64,000 nt of DNA from the NCBI RefSeq assembly GCF_004798705.1, contig NZ_CP039290.1, positions 2,914,001 through 2,978,000 on the forward strand, written 5' to 3'. Source of the stretch: Arthrobacter sp. PAMC25564 (GTDB taxonomy: Bacteria; Actinomycetota; Actinomycetes; Actinomycetales; Micrococcaceae). This document shows, piece after piece, positions 25,981 through 34,469 of the stretch. The notes below the pieces were generated by a model. The model searched no databases and was not told the DNA's origin. It saw only the letters and a list, made by a program, of their open reading frames with translations. Position 1 is the stretch's first letter; each line of letters opens with the position of its first letter. A program made the translations under genes and the position numbers.

Positions 25981-27894
25981 TCAGAAGGCGGGAATCGTGA
26001 AGCCGAGGCCCAGAAGGCCTCGCCCCGCCTGCTCGAGAATCGGATCCATGGTCAGGGTCGGGTGGCTGAGCAGAACGCTGACGTCGCGCTGGATCCGCTG
26101 CAGCGGCTGCGAAAGCCGGTAGGCGTTCCCTCCCGATCCCGTCATGATGAGACGGACGGCTTCCGCCGATGCCTCGCCGCTGAGCGCCTGGGAGAGCCGG
26201 TACCGGGCCCGTTCCCCGTCTGTCATCGTTGACGGCCGACGGCCATACTCGGCAGAGACCACCCGGATGGCTTCTTCCCAGTGCAGCCGCGCGGTGACGA
26301 CCAGTCCGTAGGCCTGCGAGAACCTTGCTTGCGCGAGCGGCGAATCCGCCTGGCGGTTCTCCACGGCGTTCTTGACCCGGCGCACCATCATCCGCTCGCG
26401 GAACAGGTCGACGGCATGCTCGGCGGCCCCCAAGGCTGCGGCGGGCCCCACCATATTCAGCAGCGACGCCATCGGGGTGTGAATGATGGGATCCTCATGG
26501 ATCCGGCTGCCAGGGTTGTCCGCGGCAGCCAGAAGGTCCCAGTCCAGCGTTCGATACGCCGGGACAAACAGCTTCCCTGCCCTGATGTCATTGCTGCCGG
26601 TCCCCCTCAGCCCTGCCGTGTGCCAGACGTCCAGCAACTCGACCTCGGACATCGGGACCAGGCACTGCAGGCGGACGTTGTCATGCTGCGCGGCCAGCAG
26701 GGCCCACTCGGAATGCATCACCCCGGAGGCAAAGGTCCACCGGCCCGAGATCAAGTACCCGCCCGGGACCTTCTCGGCGACACCTGCCGGGGCCCCGGTG
26801 GCAGCAGCCAACGGCGCCGGACCGTTCGCGAAGACTTCGTCCTGAACCTCCCGGGGCCACCGTGCAAGCATCCAGGCGTGCTCGATCAGATGACCAACGG
26901 TCCAGGCCGTGGAGGGGCATCCCTGGCCAAGCCGGCGCACGACCTGGACATAGGTCTCCAATCCCATGCCAAATCCCCCGACGGCCTTCGGGGAGAGCAT
27001 GCCGAAGACTCCTGCCTCCTTCAACTCCTCCATCGTCGCGTCCGGAATTTGGCGAATGCGCTCCGTTTCCTCGGCCCGCTCCCGGAGGCGGGGAAGGAGT
27101 TCGTCAACGCGGGCGAGCAGGTCCTCGGGAGTGGGGACGGCCGCCGGCGTCGAAGTTGTCATGGTGGGTGCGGGATCGGCGCGGAAGGCGGTGATGCGGG
27201 GGTCCTGTCGGATTCCGGCGGCGGCCGGGAGCTCCAGGGTATGCCCGGTATGGTCGCGTTTTGCAGCCAGGTAGCGGTGGTTGGCCGGGGACAGGTGCAC
27301 CCCGGTGGGGACCTGTGCGGCGACGCCGATGCCTAGGTCGGTGAGCTGGGCGGCTTTGTCCGGGTTGTTGCTGAGCAGGCGGACGGTGGTGGCGCCGAGG
27401 GCGCCCAGCATCTGCGCGGCGGCGGTGTAGTCCCGCTCGTCCTCGCCGTGGCCGAGTGCCACGTTGGCTTCGTAGGTGTCCAGCCCGGTGTCCTGCAAGG
27501 CGTAGGCATCGAGCTTGGAGTACAAGCCGATGCCGCGGCCTTCCTGGCGGAGGTAGAGCAGGAACCCGCCGGCGGCGGCGATCTGCTCGACCGCCTCCCG
27601 CAGCTGCGGACCGCAGTCACAGCGCTGGCTGCCGAAGACATCCCCCGTCAGGCATTCGCTGTGCAGCCGGACCAAAGGCCCCGAGCCCGCCGGCGCCTGC
27701 TGCAGCAGCGCCTGCTCCCACTCGCCCAAAGCGAGCAGCAGGTGTTCCCTGCCGTCTGCCAGCCCGTGGAATGTCAGGACCTCGGCGGTAGCGGTGAAGC
27801 CGTCCGGGAAGCGCAGCGGCACGGTAACCTGGCTGCGCACTGTGGCAGGCGCGGCACCCAGCGGCGGCACGGTGGTCTCAGACAAAACGGTCAT
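25981..27894 (-). CDS. GTP cyclohydrolase II fused to an acyl-CoA-dehydrogenase-fold flavin monooxygenase
   Basis: One 637-residue frame. Residues about 1-235 are a RibA domain: zinc cysteines 81, 92 and 94 in CLTGDVFGSQRCDCG, catalytic RQEGRGIGLYSKLDAYALQD and DTYEANVALG, all apparently functional. Residues about 245-637 are a complete group D flavin monooxygenase (HpaB/HsaA/IndA-like): IPDATMEELKEAGVFGMLSP, STAWTVGHLIEHAWMLARWP, GRWTFASGVMHSEWALLAAQ, GSGGNAYRLSQPLQRIQRDV. The internal Met245 has no ribosome site, so the two parts are probably made as one protein. RibA starts flavin synthesis from GTP, and the second domain needs reduced flavin to hydroxylate a substrate. The start at 27894 follows GAGGAC. 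MarR is divergent. The fusion is unusual to me, and the substrate is unknown. Confidence 0.85.
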   Translation of the reverse strand: MTVLSETTVPPLGAAPATVRSQVTVPLRFPDGFTATAEVLTFHGLADGREHLLLALGEWEQALLQQAPAGSGPLVRLHSECLTGDVFGSQRCDCGPQLREAVEQIAAAGGFLLYLRQEGRGIGLYSKLDAYALQDTGLDTYEANVALGHGEDERDYTAAAQMLGALGATTVRLLSNNPDKAAQLTDLGIGVAAQVPTGVHLSPANHRYLAAKRDHTGHTLELPAAAGIRQDPRITAFRADPAPTMTTSTPAAVPTPEDLLARVDELLPRLRERAEETERIRQIPDATMEELKEAGVFGMLSPKAVGGFGMGLETYVQVVRRLGQGCPSTAWTVGHLIEHAWMLARWPREVQDEVFANGPAPLAAATGAPAGVAEKVPGGYLISGRWTFASGVMHSEWALLAAQHDNVRLQCLVPMSEVELLDVWHTAGLRGTGSNDIRAGKLFVPAYRTLDWDLLAAADNPGSRIHEDPIIHTPMASLLNMVGPAAALGAAEHAVDLFRERMMVRRVKNAVENRQADSPLAQARFSQAYGLVVTARLHWEEAIRVVSAEYGRRPSTMTDGERARYRLSQALSGEASAEAVRLIMTGSGGNAYRLSQPLQRIQRDVSVLLSHPTLTMDPILEQAGRGLLGLGFTIPAF

Positions 27895-28067
27895 CTCGGG
27901 TCCTCAGGCATTCGATAAGAAAGGGTCAGGCGGCCAGCCAACGGCCGGCGGATCAGAAGGAGCAGGGCCCGAACCGGGCCAACCCCAACCACTGGAATTT
28001 TACTTCAATGTTCAACTTAAACTTATAAGCCATTAGTTCATGATGCAAGTGATTTGACCACCATTAC

Positions 28068-28083
28068 ACTTCATGCGTGAAGT
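28068..28083. promoter_or_regulatory. Perfect palindrome, candidate MarR operator
   Basis: ACTTCA-TGCG-TGAAGT is a perfect inverted repeat, 21 nt before the marR start, in the AT-rich 210-bp gap with the RibA fusion. A further ACTTCA half-site lies at 28002-28007. Confidence 0.6.
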
Positions 28084-28104
28084 TTCTTGGGCTATTCTTT
28101 GGCT

Positions 28105-28596
28105 ATGGATACCCCCGTGGACGCCCGCTGGCTGACAAGCGACGAGCGTCATGCCTGGCTCACGCTCGTTGGCGTGGTGATGCGGCTGCCCTCCACGCTG
28201 GACGCGCAGCTGCAGCGCGACGCCGGGCTCACCCACTTTGAGTACATGGTGCTCGCCGGCCTCTCCGAGGCCCCCGGCCGCACACGCCGGATGAGCGACC
28301 TGGCCGGCTTCACCGAATCCGGGCTCCCCCGCCTGTCCCAGGTCGTGGGCCGGCTCGAGAAGCGGGGCTGGGTACGCCGTTCCCCCGACCCCTCCGACGG
28401 CCGCATCACGCTGGCTGCCCTCACCGACGACGGATGGGAGAAAGTCGTTCAAACAGCCCCCGGGCATGTCGAAGCCGTCCGCGCCCTCGTCTTCGACCCC
28501 CTCACGAAGGCACAATCACGCCAACTGGGCGACATCGGGCAACGCATCCTGCACGCCATCGACCCGGACGACCGCTGCCTGCGCACCACCGATTAA
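28105..28596 (+). CDS. MarR-family regulator divergent from the RibA fusion
   Basis: 163 residues starting MDTPVDARWLTSDERHAWLT; a start 6 codons upstream is possible. The MarR core is FEYMVLAGLSEAPGRTRRMS, then TESGLPRLSQVVGRLEKRGW (recognition helix) and wing RRSPDPSDGRITLAALTDDG. It sits head to head with the RibA-monooxygenase gene, with a perfect palindrome just upstream, which makes it the likely repressor of that unit and of itself. The ligand is presumably an aromatic compound handled by the monooxygenase; this is inference. Confidence 0.85.
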   Translation: MDTPVDARWLTSDERHAWLTLVGVVMRLPSTLDAQLQRDAGLTHFEYMVLAGLSEAPGRTRRMSDLAGFTESGLPRLSQVVGRLEKRGWVRRSPDPSDGRITLAALTDDGWEKVVQTAPGHVEAVRALVFDPLTKAQSRQLGDIGQRILHAIDPDDRCLRTTD

Positions 28597-28653
28597 CCCG
28601 CGCGTCTTCCCAACGCCGCCCGCATGTTGCCGCGCCAGATAAGTCCGCGGTGC

Positions 28654-28980
28654 TCAAAATGCCGTACCGCTGTTGGCGCTGTCCAAGCGGACCGTGGCCT
28701 CCTGATAGTTCTCCTCGTTCTTTTCTTCGCGCAGTTCATCGTGCGGAAGCCCGCCCGGGAGCGAACCCCTGGCGAGGCCGAGCAGGATGATATGGCGTAA
28801 CGGCGGCTGTCCGTCCGGTGCGGCCGCCACCCCGGCGGAAGCCGGATGCACGATTCTGGCGCTGGCCATCTCGTCGATGCCGGACGCTCCGGCCGCGCCC
28901 AGCAGGGCAATGGCCATAGCCGCAAGGCCAGGAACCATGATCTTCTTCCAGATCCCCGTCGTTGATTCCCAAAACCTCAT
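28654..28980 (-). CDS. Small hypothetical exported protein
   Basis: 108 residues if it starts at MRFWESTTGIWKKI (28980), 94 from MVPGLAAMAIALL (28938), which has GGAAGAAG in front. The first form gives a classical signal peptide: charged WKK followed by a hydrophobic stretch MVPGLAAMAIALLGAAGASG. The rest is polar (DELREEKNEENYQEATVRLD). No family recognised. The frame is open far upstream but that part has arginine-rich, non-protein composition. Confidence 0.4.
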   Translation of the reverse strand: MRFWESTTGIWKKIMVPGLAAMAIALLGAAGASGIDEMASARIVHPASAGVAAAPDGQPPLRHIILLGLARGSLPGGLPHDELREEKNEENYQEATVRLDSANSGTAF

Positions 28981-29087
28981 GGACCAACAGTGGTCCAGCC
29001 GCCTTGGCCAATGGCCGGATACGCCTGTGCCCAGGCTGTGAATGCCGCCCCGATTGATCCGACGCCGGTCATGTGGCAAGGGCTGCG

Positions 29088-29786
29088 CTAGGACGGCGGC
29101 GGGGTGAAGGAGCCGCGCTCCTGGTCCCGGCAGCAGCGGCGCAGGCGGAATGCAACCGCAAAAATCCACGCCATGAACGTGACGAGCAGTACGCGCTGCA
29201 CGGCCCCCTTCCATTCGAACAGCCCGCTCCCAGGCTGCTGGCTGATCTTCAGGACGCCGATCCCGAGGGTGAGCACAAGGCCGCTGAACAGTGTCCACCC
29301 GGCCAGGGAGCGCCACACGGGGTCCCCGTGGAAACGCCGGTGGAAGACGAAGCAACTGAGGGGCGCAAGCGTGAAGACGACGGCGCCGAAGATGCCGTGC
29401 ACGAAGCCGTGCAGACTGCTTTGCTCGAACATCGCCGACGGGTCGGTGGTAAATGGTCCGGACGCGATCAGGCTGACTCCAATGCTCTGCACTAGCACCG
29501 GCCCGGCCCGGGAGGCCGCTCCGGTGCTGAAGTGAGCGGCGAGGCCCCGGCCGAACGCCACCACCAGGGTGCCTGTGAGTACGAAGTTCAGGATCTGGAC
29601 CCAGCCCTGGGGACCGAGCGACAGCTCGCTGACGAACATGCGCGTCGGGGAGTAGCCTGGGTCCAGCCACCCGAGAACGGTGAAGCCGGACACGAACAGG
29701 ACCGGCCCTGTCATGCCCGCCACCGCGGCCTGCCCGACGCGCCGGCGTCGGGCCGCCGCGTGGCCGGGGAATGGGCTCGAGGTCAC
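29088..29786 (-). CDS. DUF998-type integral membrane protein
   Basis: 232 residues from GTG 29786, chosen because a longer frame would run into the divergent SDR gene. About six membrane spans, with the pattern GFTVLGWLDPGYSPTRMFVS, the first-loop ELSLGPQGWVQILNFVLTG and HGFVHGIFGAVVFTLAPLSC typical of DUF998. Function unknown; family members are small multi-span proteins, often beside TetR or SDR genes. The C-terminus is basic and cytoplasmic (FRLRRCCRDQERGSF). Confidence 0.7.
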   Translation of the reverse strand: MTSSPFPGHAAARRRRVGQAAVAGMTGPVLFVSGFTVLGWLDPGYSPTRMFVSELSLGPQGWVQILNFVLTGTLVVAFGRGLAAHFSTGAASRAGPVLVQSIGVSLIASGPFTTDPSAMFEQSSLHGFVHGIFGAVVFTLAPLSCFVFHRRFHGDPVWRSLAGWTLFSGLVLTLGIGVLKISQQPGSGLFEWKGAVQRVLLVTFMAWIFAVAFRLRRCCRDQERGSFTPPPS

Positions 29787-29860
29787 GTAGGGAAGCCTAT
29801 CCGCACACACTGGAGGGCGTATTGTCCACATACCGACCGAACTGACGAAGGGAACATTCC

Positions 29861-30628
29861 GTGGCACGCATCTTCATCACCGGCTCCGCCGACGGGCTCG
29901 GCCGCGCAGCAGCCCGCACCCTCCTGGGCGAGGGCCACGAGGTCGTCCTGCACGTCCGGACGCCCGAGCGTGCAGCCGCCGTCGCCGATCTCACCGCACG
30001 GGCAGCAGGCGTCGTCGTCGGGGATCTCAGCAGCGCGGTTGAAACCATCGCCCTGGCCGACCAGGTGAACAGCATCGGGAGGATGGACGCTGTCATCCAC
30101 AACGCCGGCACCTATCTGGAGCCGGAACGGGCTGCGACGCCCGAGGGCCACGCGCGGACCGTCGCCGTGAACACCCTGGCGCCCTACATGCTCACCGCAC
30201 TCATTGAGCGGCCCTCCCGCCTGGTCTACCTCAGCAGCGGAATGCACCGGGGAAGCAGCAGCTCACTGCACGACGTCGACTGGACCGAGCGGCGGTGGAG
30301 TGCAGGCGAGGCGTACGCCGAGAGCAAGCTGTACATCGCCGCGCTCGCCCTGGCGATCGCGCGCCACTGGCCGGAGGTGTTCAGCAATGCCGTGGATCCA
30401 GGCTGGGTCGCCACGAAAATGGGTGGCCCCGGCGCTCCGGACGATCTGGAAATGGGGCACCTCACCCAGACCTGGCTCGCCGCCAGCAACGATCCGGCCG
30501 CGATGGTCAGTGGCGGCTACTGGTACCACCGGAAACGGGGAATGCCCGCGCCGGTTGCCCTTGACCCCGGCTTCCAGGACCAGCTCCTGGGCCGACTCGC
30601 TGAACTCACCGGCATCCCGCTCTTCTGA
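29861..30628 (+). CDS. Short-chain dehydrogenase/reductase
   Basis: 255 residues from GTG 29861 (AAGGGAAC upstream). NAD(P) binding TGSADGLGRAAARTLL (about 7-22), NAG in VIHNAGTYLE, active-site Ser in LVYLSSGMHRG, and YAESK as the catalytic Tyr-Lys pair. It reduces or oxidises a carbonyl/hydroxyl substrate with NAD(P)H. Substrate unknown. Divergent from the DUF998 gene and followed by a weak hairpin and a TetR gene on the same strand. Confidence 0.85.
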   Translation: MARIFITGSADGLGRAAARTLLGEGHEVVLHVRTPERAAAVADLTARAAGVVVGDLSSAVETIALADQVNSIGRMDAVIHNAGTYLEPERAATPEGHARTVAVNTLAPYMLTALIERPSRLVYLSSGMHRGSSSSLHDVDWTERRWSAGEAYAESKLYIAALALAIARHWPEVFSNAVDPGWVATKMGGPGAPDDLEMGHLTQTWLAASNDPAAMVSGGYWYHRKRGMPAPVALDPGFQDQLLGRLAELTGIPLF

Positions 30629-30645
30629 ACCGCACCTGCCGACGC

Positions 30646-30665
30646 CGGGAGCGGGGGGGCTCCCG
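30646..30665 (+). terminator. Weak hairpin after SDR
   Basis: CGGGAGC and GCTCCCG pair around a 6-G loop 17 bp after the SDR stop, with TGGTTGTG following. Confidence 0.4.
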
Positions 30666-30687
30666 TGGTTGTGCTAGATTTCGGCCC

Positions 30688-31401
30688 ATGATCTCGCAGC
30701 CGACACCACACAACCCCGACGGGCCCGCTGCCGCCGCCGTCGGGCTGCTGGCAAGGCAGGGCTATGAGGCAACGTCCGTTGACGAACTGGCGGATGCCGC
30801 GGGCATGAGCCGCAGCACGTTCTTTCGAAAGTTCGGGTCAAAGGAGGATGTCGTCTTCGCCGACCACGAGCGGATACTGGCGCGGGTGACCGACGGCCTG
30901 GCGGAAACGATGCAGGAACCACTGGCAGCAATCGAGGACGCGGCGCTGTTGGTTTTCAATCACCACTTGCGGAACCGGGAAACGTCGCGTGCCCGGTATG
31001 AGCTGATGCAGGCCGTGCCGGCCCTCCGGGATCGGGAGCTGGTCACCTCGCACCGGTACGAGAGGGCGTTCCTGCTGCACCTGCTGGATAAACTGCCTGA
31101 CGGCGAGCATCGTGAATACAAGGCTGTAGCCTTCGCCGCAGCCGCAGTCGCCGTGCACAACGCCTTCCTCCGGCGGTGGCTCCGCTCGACACAGGACGCC
31201 CAGGAAACAGAGATTCGGGCCGACCGGGAGAAGGCTGCGGCACTCGCGGACGAACTCCATGCCCTCTCCGAGATCTTCCGGCCGGCACTGTTGGGGCCGA
31301 TCACCCCCGCGCACGCTTCCCCGGCCGTCGTCGTGACCGTACTTACTGCGGGCGCCGACAAGGACGCAATCCTGAAGGCAGTCCGTGACGCCCTGCCCTG
31401 A
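30688..31401 (+). CDS. TetR-family regulator
   Basis: 237 residues. Helix-turn-helix at about 31-50 (TSVDELADAAGMSRSTFFRK followed by FGSKEDVVFADHE), then an all-helical ligand domain. The tail is longer than normal and ends with an alanine/valine-rich stretch (PAVVVTVLTAGADKDAILKA) that looks like an added small alpha/beta element. It precedes the acyl-CoA dehydrogenase and acyl-CoA ligase genes, so it may control fatty- or aryl-acid activation. The 131-bp gap after it contains TTGACA-like sequences near 31420-31440 that could be the promoter of the next gene. Confidence 0.82.
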   Translation: MISQPTPHNPDGPAAAAVGLLARQGYEATSVDELADAAGMSRSTFFRKFGSKEDVVFADHERILARVTDGLAETMQEPLAAIEDAALLVFNHHLRNRETSRARYELMQAVPALRDRELVTSHRYERAFLLHLLDKLPDGEHREYKAVAFAAAAVAVHNAFLRRWLRSTQDAQETEIRADREKAAALADELHALSEIFRPALLGPITPAHASPAVVVTVLTAGADKDAILKAVRDALP

Positions 31402-31532
31402 ATCGCAGATACGGATCTTTTGACACTGCGTTCCTTGACATGGAACTACGATTCAAAGCATCCTTGGTCGATGTGGTGTGAGCCACAGCGCGTCGGCGAC
31501 TGGTACCCGGCGCCGAGACAGAGGACGAATAA

Positions 31533-32789
31533 ATGACGACGACGTCACCCGATTCCGGCTTCACTGCCACAGATGCTTCAGACCATTTTCCCGTCGGCAC
31601 CGTAGAACCCGGCTACGTCCTGACGGAGGCCCTGGGCACGGACCCGGCGTCCGTGTTCGCCGGTATCAGCGACGAAGACCGCGGCTATTGGAACCGCGCC
31701 CGCCACTTCGTCCAGAACGAGGTTCTGCCCGCAATAGACAGCTACTGGGAGCGCGCCGATTACCCGCTGCACCTGGTCAGACGCCTTGGCGAACTGGACC
31801 TGCTGCGTGACGGAGTGCAGGTGGAAGGTTTCGCCCCGATGAGCAGGATGGCGGCCGGCCTGGTGAACATGGAAATCAGTCGCGGCGACGGCTCCGTTGC
31901 AACCATGATCGCGGTTCAGGGCGGTCTTGCCCTGCGGTCCATAGCGGAGTGCGGGTCTGCCGAACAGAAGAAGCGGTGGCTTCCGGCGGTCGCCGCCGGC
32001 AAGGAATTCGCTGCGTTCGCGTTGACGGAACCTACCCACGGCTCGGACGCGGTGGCTCTGGAATCCACGGCCACCAGCACGGCCGGCGGTTACCTTCTGA
32101 ACGGCGAGAAGAAATGGATCGGCAACGGCTCCGTCGGTGGAGTGAGCGTGGTGTGGGCCAGGGGCGACGACGGCCAGGTTCACGGCTACCTCGTGCCGCA
32201 GGACTCCCCCGGCTACGCGGCCACAACGATTGAAGGCAAGCTTGCCTTGCGCGCCATCTGGCAGGCCCACGTCCGGCTGGAGAATGTCTTTGTCCCCGAG
32301 GAGAATGCCCTGCCGGGGGCGGGGTCCTTCAAGGACACGGCGCGTGTGCTGCTGGCCACCCGGCTGGGCGTCGCCTGGTCCGCCGTCGGGCATGCCACAG
32401 CCTGCTACGAAACCGCGGTGCAGTACGCGAAGCAACGCGTGCAGTTCGGCCGGCCGCTGGCGGCCTCCCAGATCGTGCAGGAACGACTGGCACGGATGCT
32501 CAGCGAACTGGCCACCATGCAGCTGATGGTGGTTCAGCTCACCCGTCTCGATGAAGACGGGTTGCTCACACCCGAACAGGCATCACTCGCCAAATACACC
32601 TGCACCCGTATTGCCCGCGCGATTGCCTCCAATGCGCGGGATCTCCTCGGAGGCAACGGCATCCTGCTGGCAAACCGCGTCGCCCGCCACCTCGCCGACA
32701 TCGAGGCCATCCACACCTATGAAGGCACCGAAACGATGCAGGCCCTGATCATCGGGCGCGGTATCACCGGCATCTCCGCCTTCGCATGA
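31533..32789 (+). CDS. Acyl-CoA dehydrogenase (glutaryl-CoA dehydrogenase-like)
   Basis: 418 residues, FAD-dependent acyl-CoA dehydrogenase fold. Motifs: FALTEPTHGSDAVALESTAT (flavin and substrate contact), NGEKKWIGNGSVGGVSVVWA, YAKQRVQFGRPLAASQIVQE, and the C-terminal catalytic-base region LADIEAIHTYEGTETMQALI with Glu in YEGTE, ending IGRGITGISAF, a pattern frequent in the glutaryl-CoA subgroup. It would introduce a double bond into a CoA thioester and pass electrons to ETF. The acyl-CoA ligase 96 bp downstream suggests a joint activation/oxidation route. Acyl specificity is not determined. Confidence 0.85.
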   Translation: MTTTSPDSGFTATDASDHFPVGTVEPGYVLTEALGTDPASVFAGISDEDRGYWNRARHFVQNEVLPAIDSYWERADYPLHLVRRLGELDLLRDGVQVEGFAPMSRMAAGLVNMEISRGDGSVATMIAVQGGLALRSIAECGSAEQKKRWLPAVAAGKEFAAFALTEPTHGSDAVALESTATSTAGGYLLNGEKKWIGNGSVGGVSVVWARGDDGQVHGYLVPQDSPGYAATTIEGKLALRAIWQAHVRLENVFVPEENALPGAGSFKDTARVLLATRLGVAWSAVGHATACYETAVQYAKQRVQFGRPLAASQIVQERLARMLSELATMQLMVVQLTRLDEDGLLTPEQASLAKYTCTRIARAIASNARDLLGGNGILLANRVARHLADIEAIHTYEGTETMQALIIGRGITGISAFA

Positions 32790-32802
32790 TCCACGCCGTG
32801 TC

Positions 32803-32844
32803 GGCGTCGCCGCTCTCTGCGGCGGCGGCGGCCAGGGCGACGCC
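32803..32844 (+). terminator. Intergenic hairpin, possible attenuator
   Basis: GGCGTCGCC (32803-32811) pairs with GGCGACGCC (32836-32844), and the competing inner stem GCCGC/GCGGC lies at 32809-32823. It separates the dehydrogenase and ligase genes and could reduce read-through. Confidence 0.4.
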
Positions 32845-32885
32845 CCGATCCTGAAGGCGTGACCATCCCTACCAAGAAGCAGGCC

Positions 32886-34448
32886 ATGAATACCAACAAT
32901 CCCGCAGAGGGCTTCGGAACGATCTCCGTGGCAGCCATCCTGGCCGAGTCCGCTCGAAGGACCCCGGACCGCACCGCGCTGATCGTCGGTGAGGAGGAAA
33001 CCAGCTACGGCGATCTCTGGCGTGAGACCCGCGCCTACGCCGGGGCACTGCGGGCGCGCGGCATCGGCCCCGGCGATGCAGTTGCCGTGCTGATTCCCAA
33101 TGTTGCGGACTTCGCCCGCGTCTATTTCGCGGTCCTGTCGCTGGGAGCCATTGTGGTTCCGGTGCACGCACTGCTCAAGGCACGCGAAATCGAATACGTG
33201 CTCCAGGACAGCGGCGCCACGTTGCTGATCTGCGCAGCGCCGCTGCTGAAGGAAGGGGCTGCCGGTGCCAGCAGCACCGGCGTCGAACTGCTGACCGTGA
33301 TGGCGCCCGACGACGGCGGGCTGCCGCGGCTCGAAGGCGAGGCCGCTGCAGCCGAGCCAATCCGCACGTACGTCCCCTGCCGGCCCTCGGACACCGCCAC
33401 CATCCTCTACACCTCCGGCACCACCGGCAAACCAAAGGGCGCTCTCGGCACTCACTTCGCCCTAGTGGAACAGACTTCCGTCATTCTGACGTCCGTCATG
33501 GACTTCCGGCCAGGCGACGTCCTCTTCGGCGGGCTGCCGCTGTTCCACACCTTTGGCCAGACAGTTGTCCTCAACGCGGGACTCCGCGCGGGCGCGACCA
33601 TCGTCATGATGCCCCGCTTCAGCGGCGAGGGCGCCCTCAAGCTGATGGCCCGGCACAACGTGAACATCTTCGTCGGGGTGCCGACCATGTATGTCGCGCT
33701 ACTTGAAGCGGCAAAGACGGTTCAAGTCCGCCCGTCCGCCCTGCGCTACGGCATCTCCGGCGGCGCATCCCTCCCGCTGGTTGTGATGGACAAGTTCCGC
33801 GACGTCTTCGGCGTGGAAATCCACGAAGGCTACGGCCTGACCGAAACCTCCCCCGTCGCCGCGTTCAACCACGTCGGCACCCCGCCCCGGCCCGGCACCA
33901 TCGGGGTCGCCATTTGGGGCGTTGACATCGAAATTGCCCGCGCCGAAACGGTCGAGAGCATCGAGTTTCTGCCCCCGGGTGAGCTGGGCGAGCTCGTCGT
34001 GCGCGGACACCTGCTGATGAAGGGCTACCTCAACCGGCCCGAGGACACCGCCGAAGCAATCGTCGACGGCTGGTTCCGCACCGGGGACCTCGGTACGAAG
34101 GACGACGACGGCTACCTGACAATCGTTGACCGAAAAAAGGACATGATCATCCGCAACGGCTACAACGTCTACCCCCGCGAAGTTGAGGAAATCCTCCTCA
34201 CCCACCCGCAGGTGGTCAGCGCCGCCGTCTACGGAATCCCGCACGAGGTCCACGGCCAGGAAGTTGCGGCCGCGATCGTGCTCGACGCGGGAGCCACCGC
34301 CACCGAGACAGACCTGATCGAATTCGCAAGCGCCCAGCTCGCCGCCTACAAGTACCCGCGAGTCGTCAGGTTGCTCGCTGAACTTCCCCTCGGCCCCAGC
34401 GGAAAGATCCTGAAACGAAACCTGGCGACCGGATCCGCCGGATCCTAA
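32886..34448 (+). CDS. Acyl-CoA ligase (AMP-forming, long-chain fatty acid/aryl type)
   Basis: 520 residues from MNTNNPAEGFGT. A GTG 27 nt upstream is an alternative. All adenylate-forming motifs are present: TILYTSGTTGKPKGAL (P-loop), EGYGLTETSPVAAFNHVG, GWFRTGDLGTKDDDGYLTIV, DRKKDMIIRNGYNVYPREVE and the catalytic lysine in GPSGKILKR near the end. It converts a carboxylate, CoA and ATP to the acyl-CoA. Linked to an acyl-CoA dehydrogenase. Chain length or aromatic preference cannot be read from sequence. Confidence 0.88.
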   Translation: MNTNNPAEGFGTISVAAILAESARRTPDRTALIVGEEETSYGDLWRETRAYAGALRARGIGPGDAVAVLIPNVADFARVYFAVLSLGAIVVPVHALLKAREIEYVLQDSGATLLICAAPLLKEGAAGASSTGVELLTVMAPDDGGLPRLEGEAAAAEPIRTYVPCRPSDTATILYTSGTTGKPKGALGTHFALVEQTSVILTSVMDFRPGDVLFGGLPLFHTFGQTVVLNAGLRAGATIVMMPRFSGEGALKLMARHNVNIFVGVPTMYVALLEAAKTVQVRPSALRYGISGGASLPLVVMDKFRDVFGVEIHEGYGLTETSPVAAFNHVGTPPRPGTIGVAIWGVDIEIARAETVESIEFLPPGELGELVVRGHLLMKGYLNRPEDTAEAIVDGWFRTGDLGTKDDDGYLTIVDRKKDMIIRNGYNVYPREVEEILLTHPQVVSAAVYGIPHEVHGQEVAAAIVLDAGATATETDLIEFASAQLAAYKYPRVVRLLAELPLGPSGKILKRNLATGSAGS

Positions 34449-34469
34449 AAGACCGGGTCCAGTCGCTGA

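Noticed and set aside
27160..27180. Separate start for the monooxygenase half of the RibA fusion at Met245
   Set aside because: No ribosome site upstream and no stop between the domains, so a fused protein is the simpler reading.
28981..29670. Upstream extension of the small exported protein (338-codon frame)
   Set aside because: It overlaps the DUF998 gene on the same strand in another frame and is Arg/Pro/Gly-rich without any family pattern.
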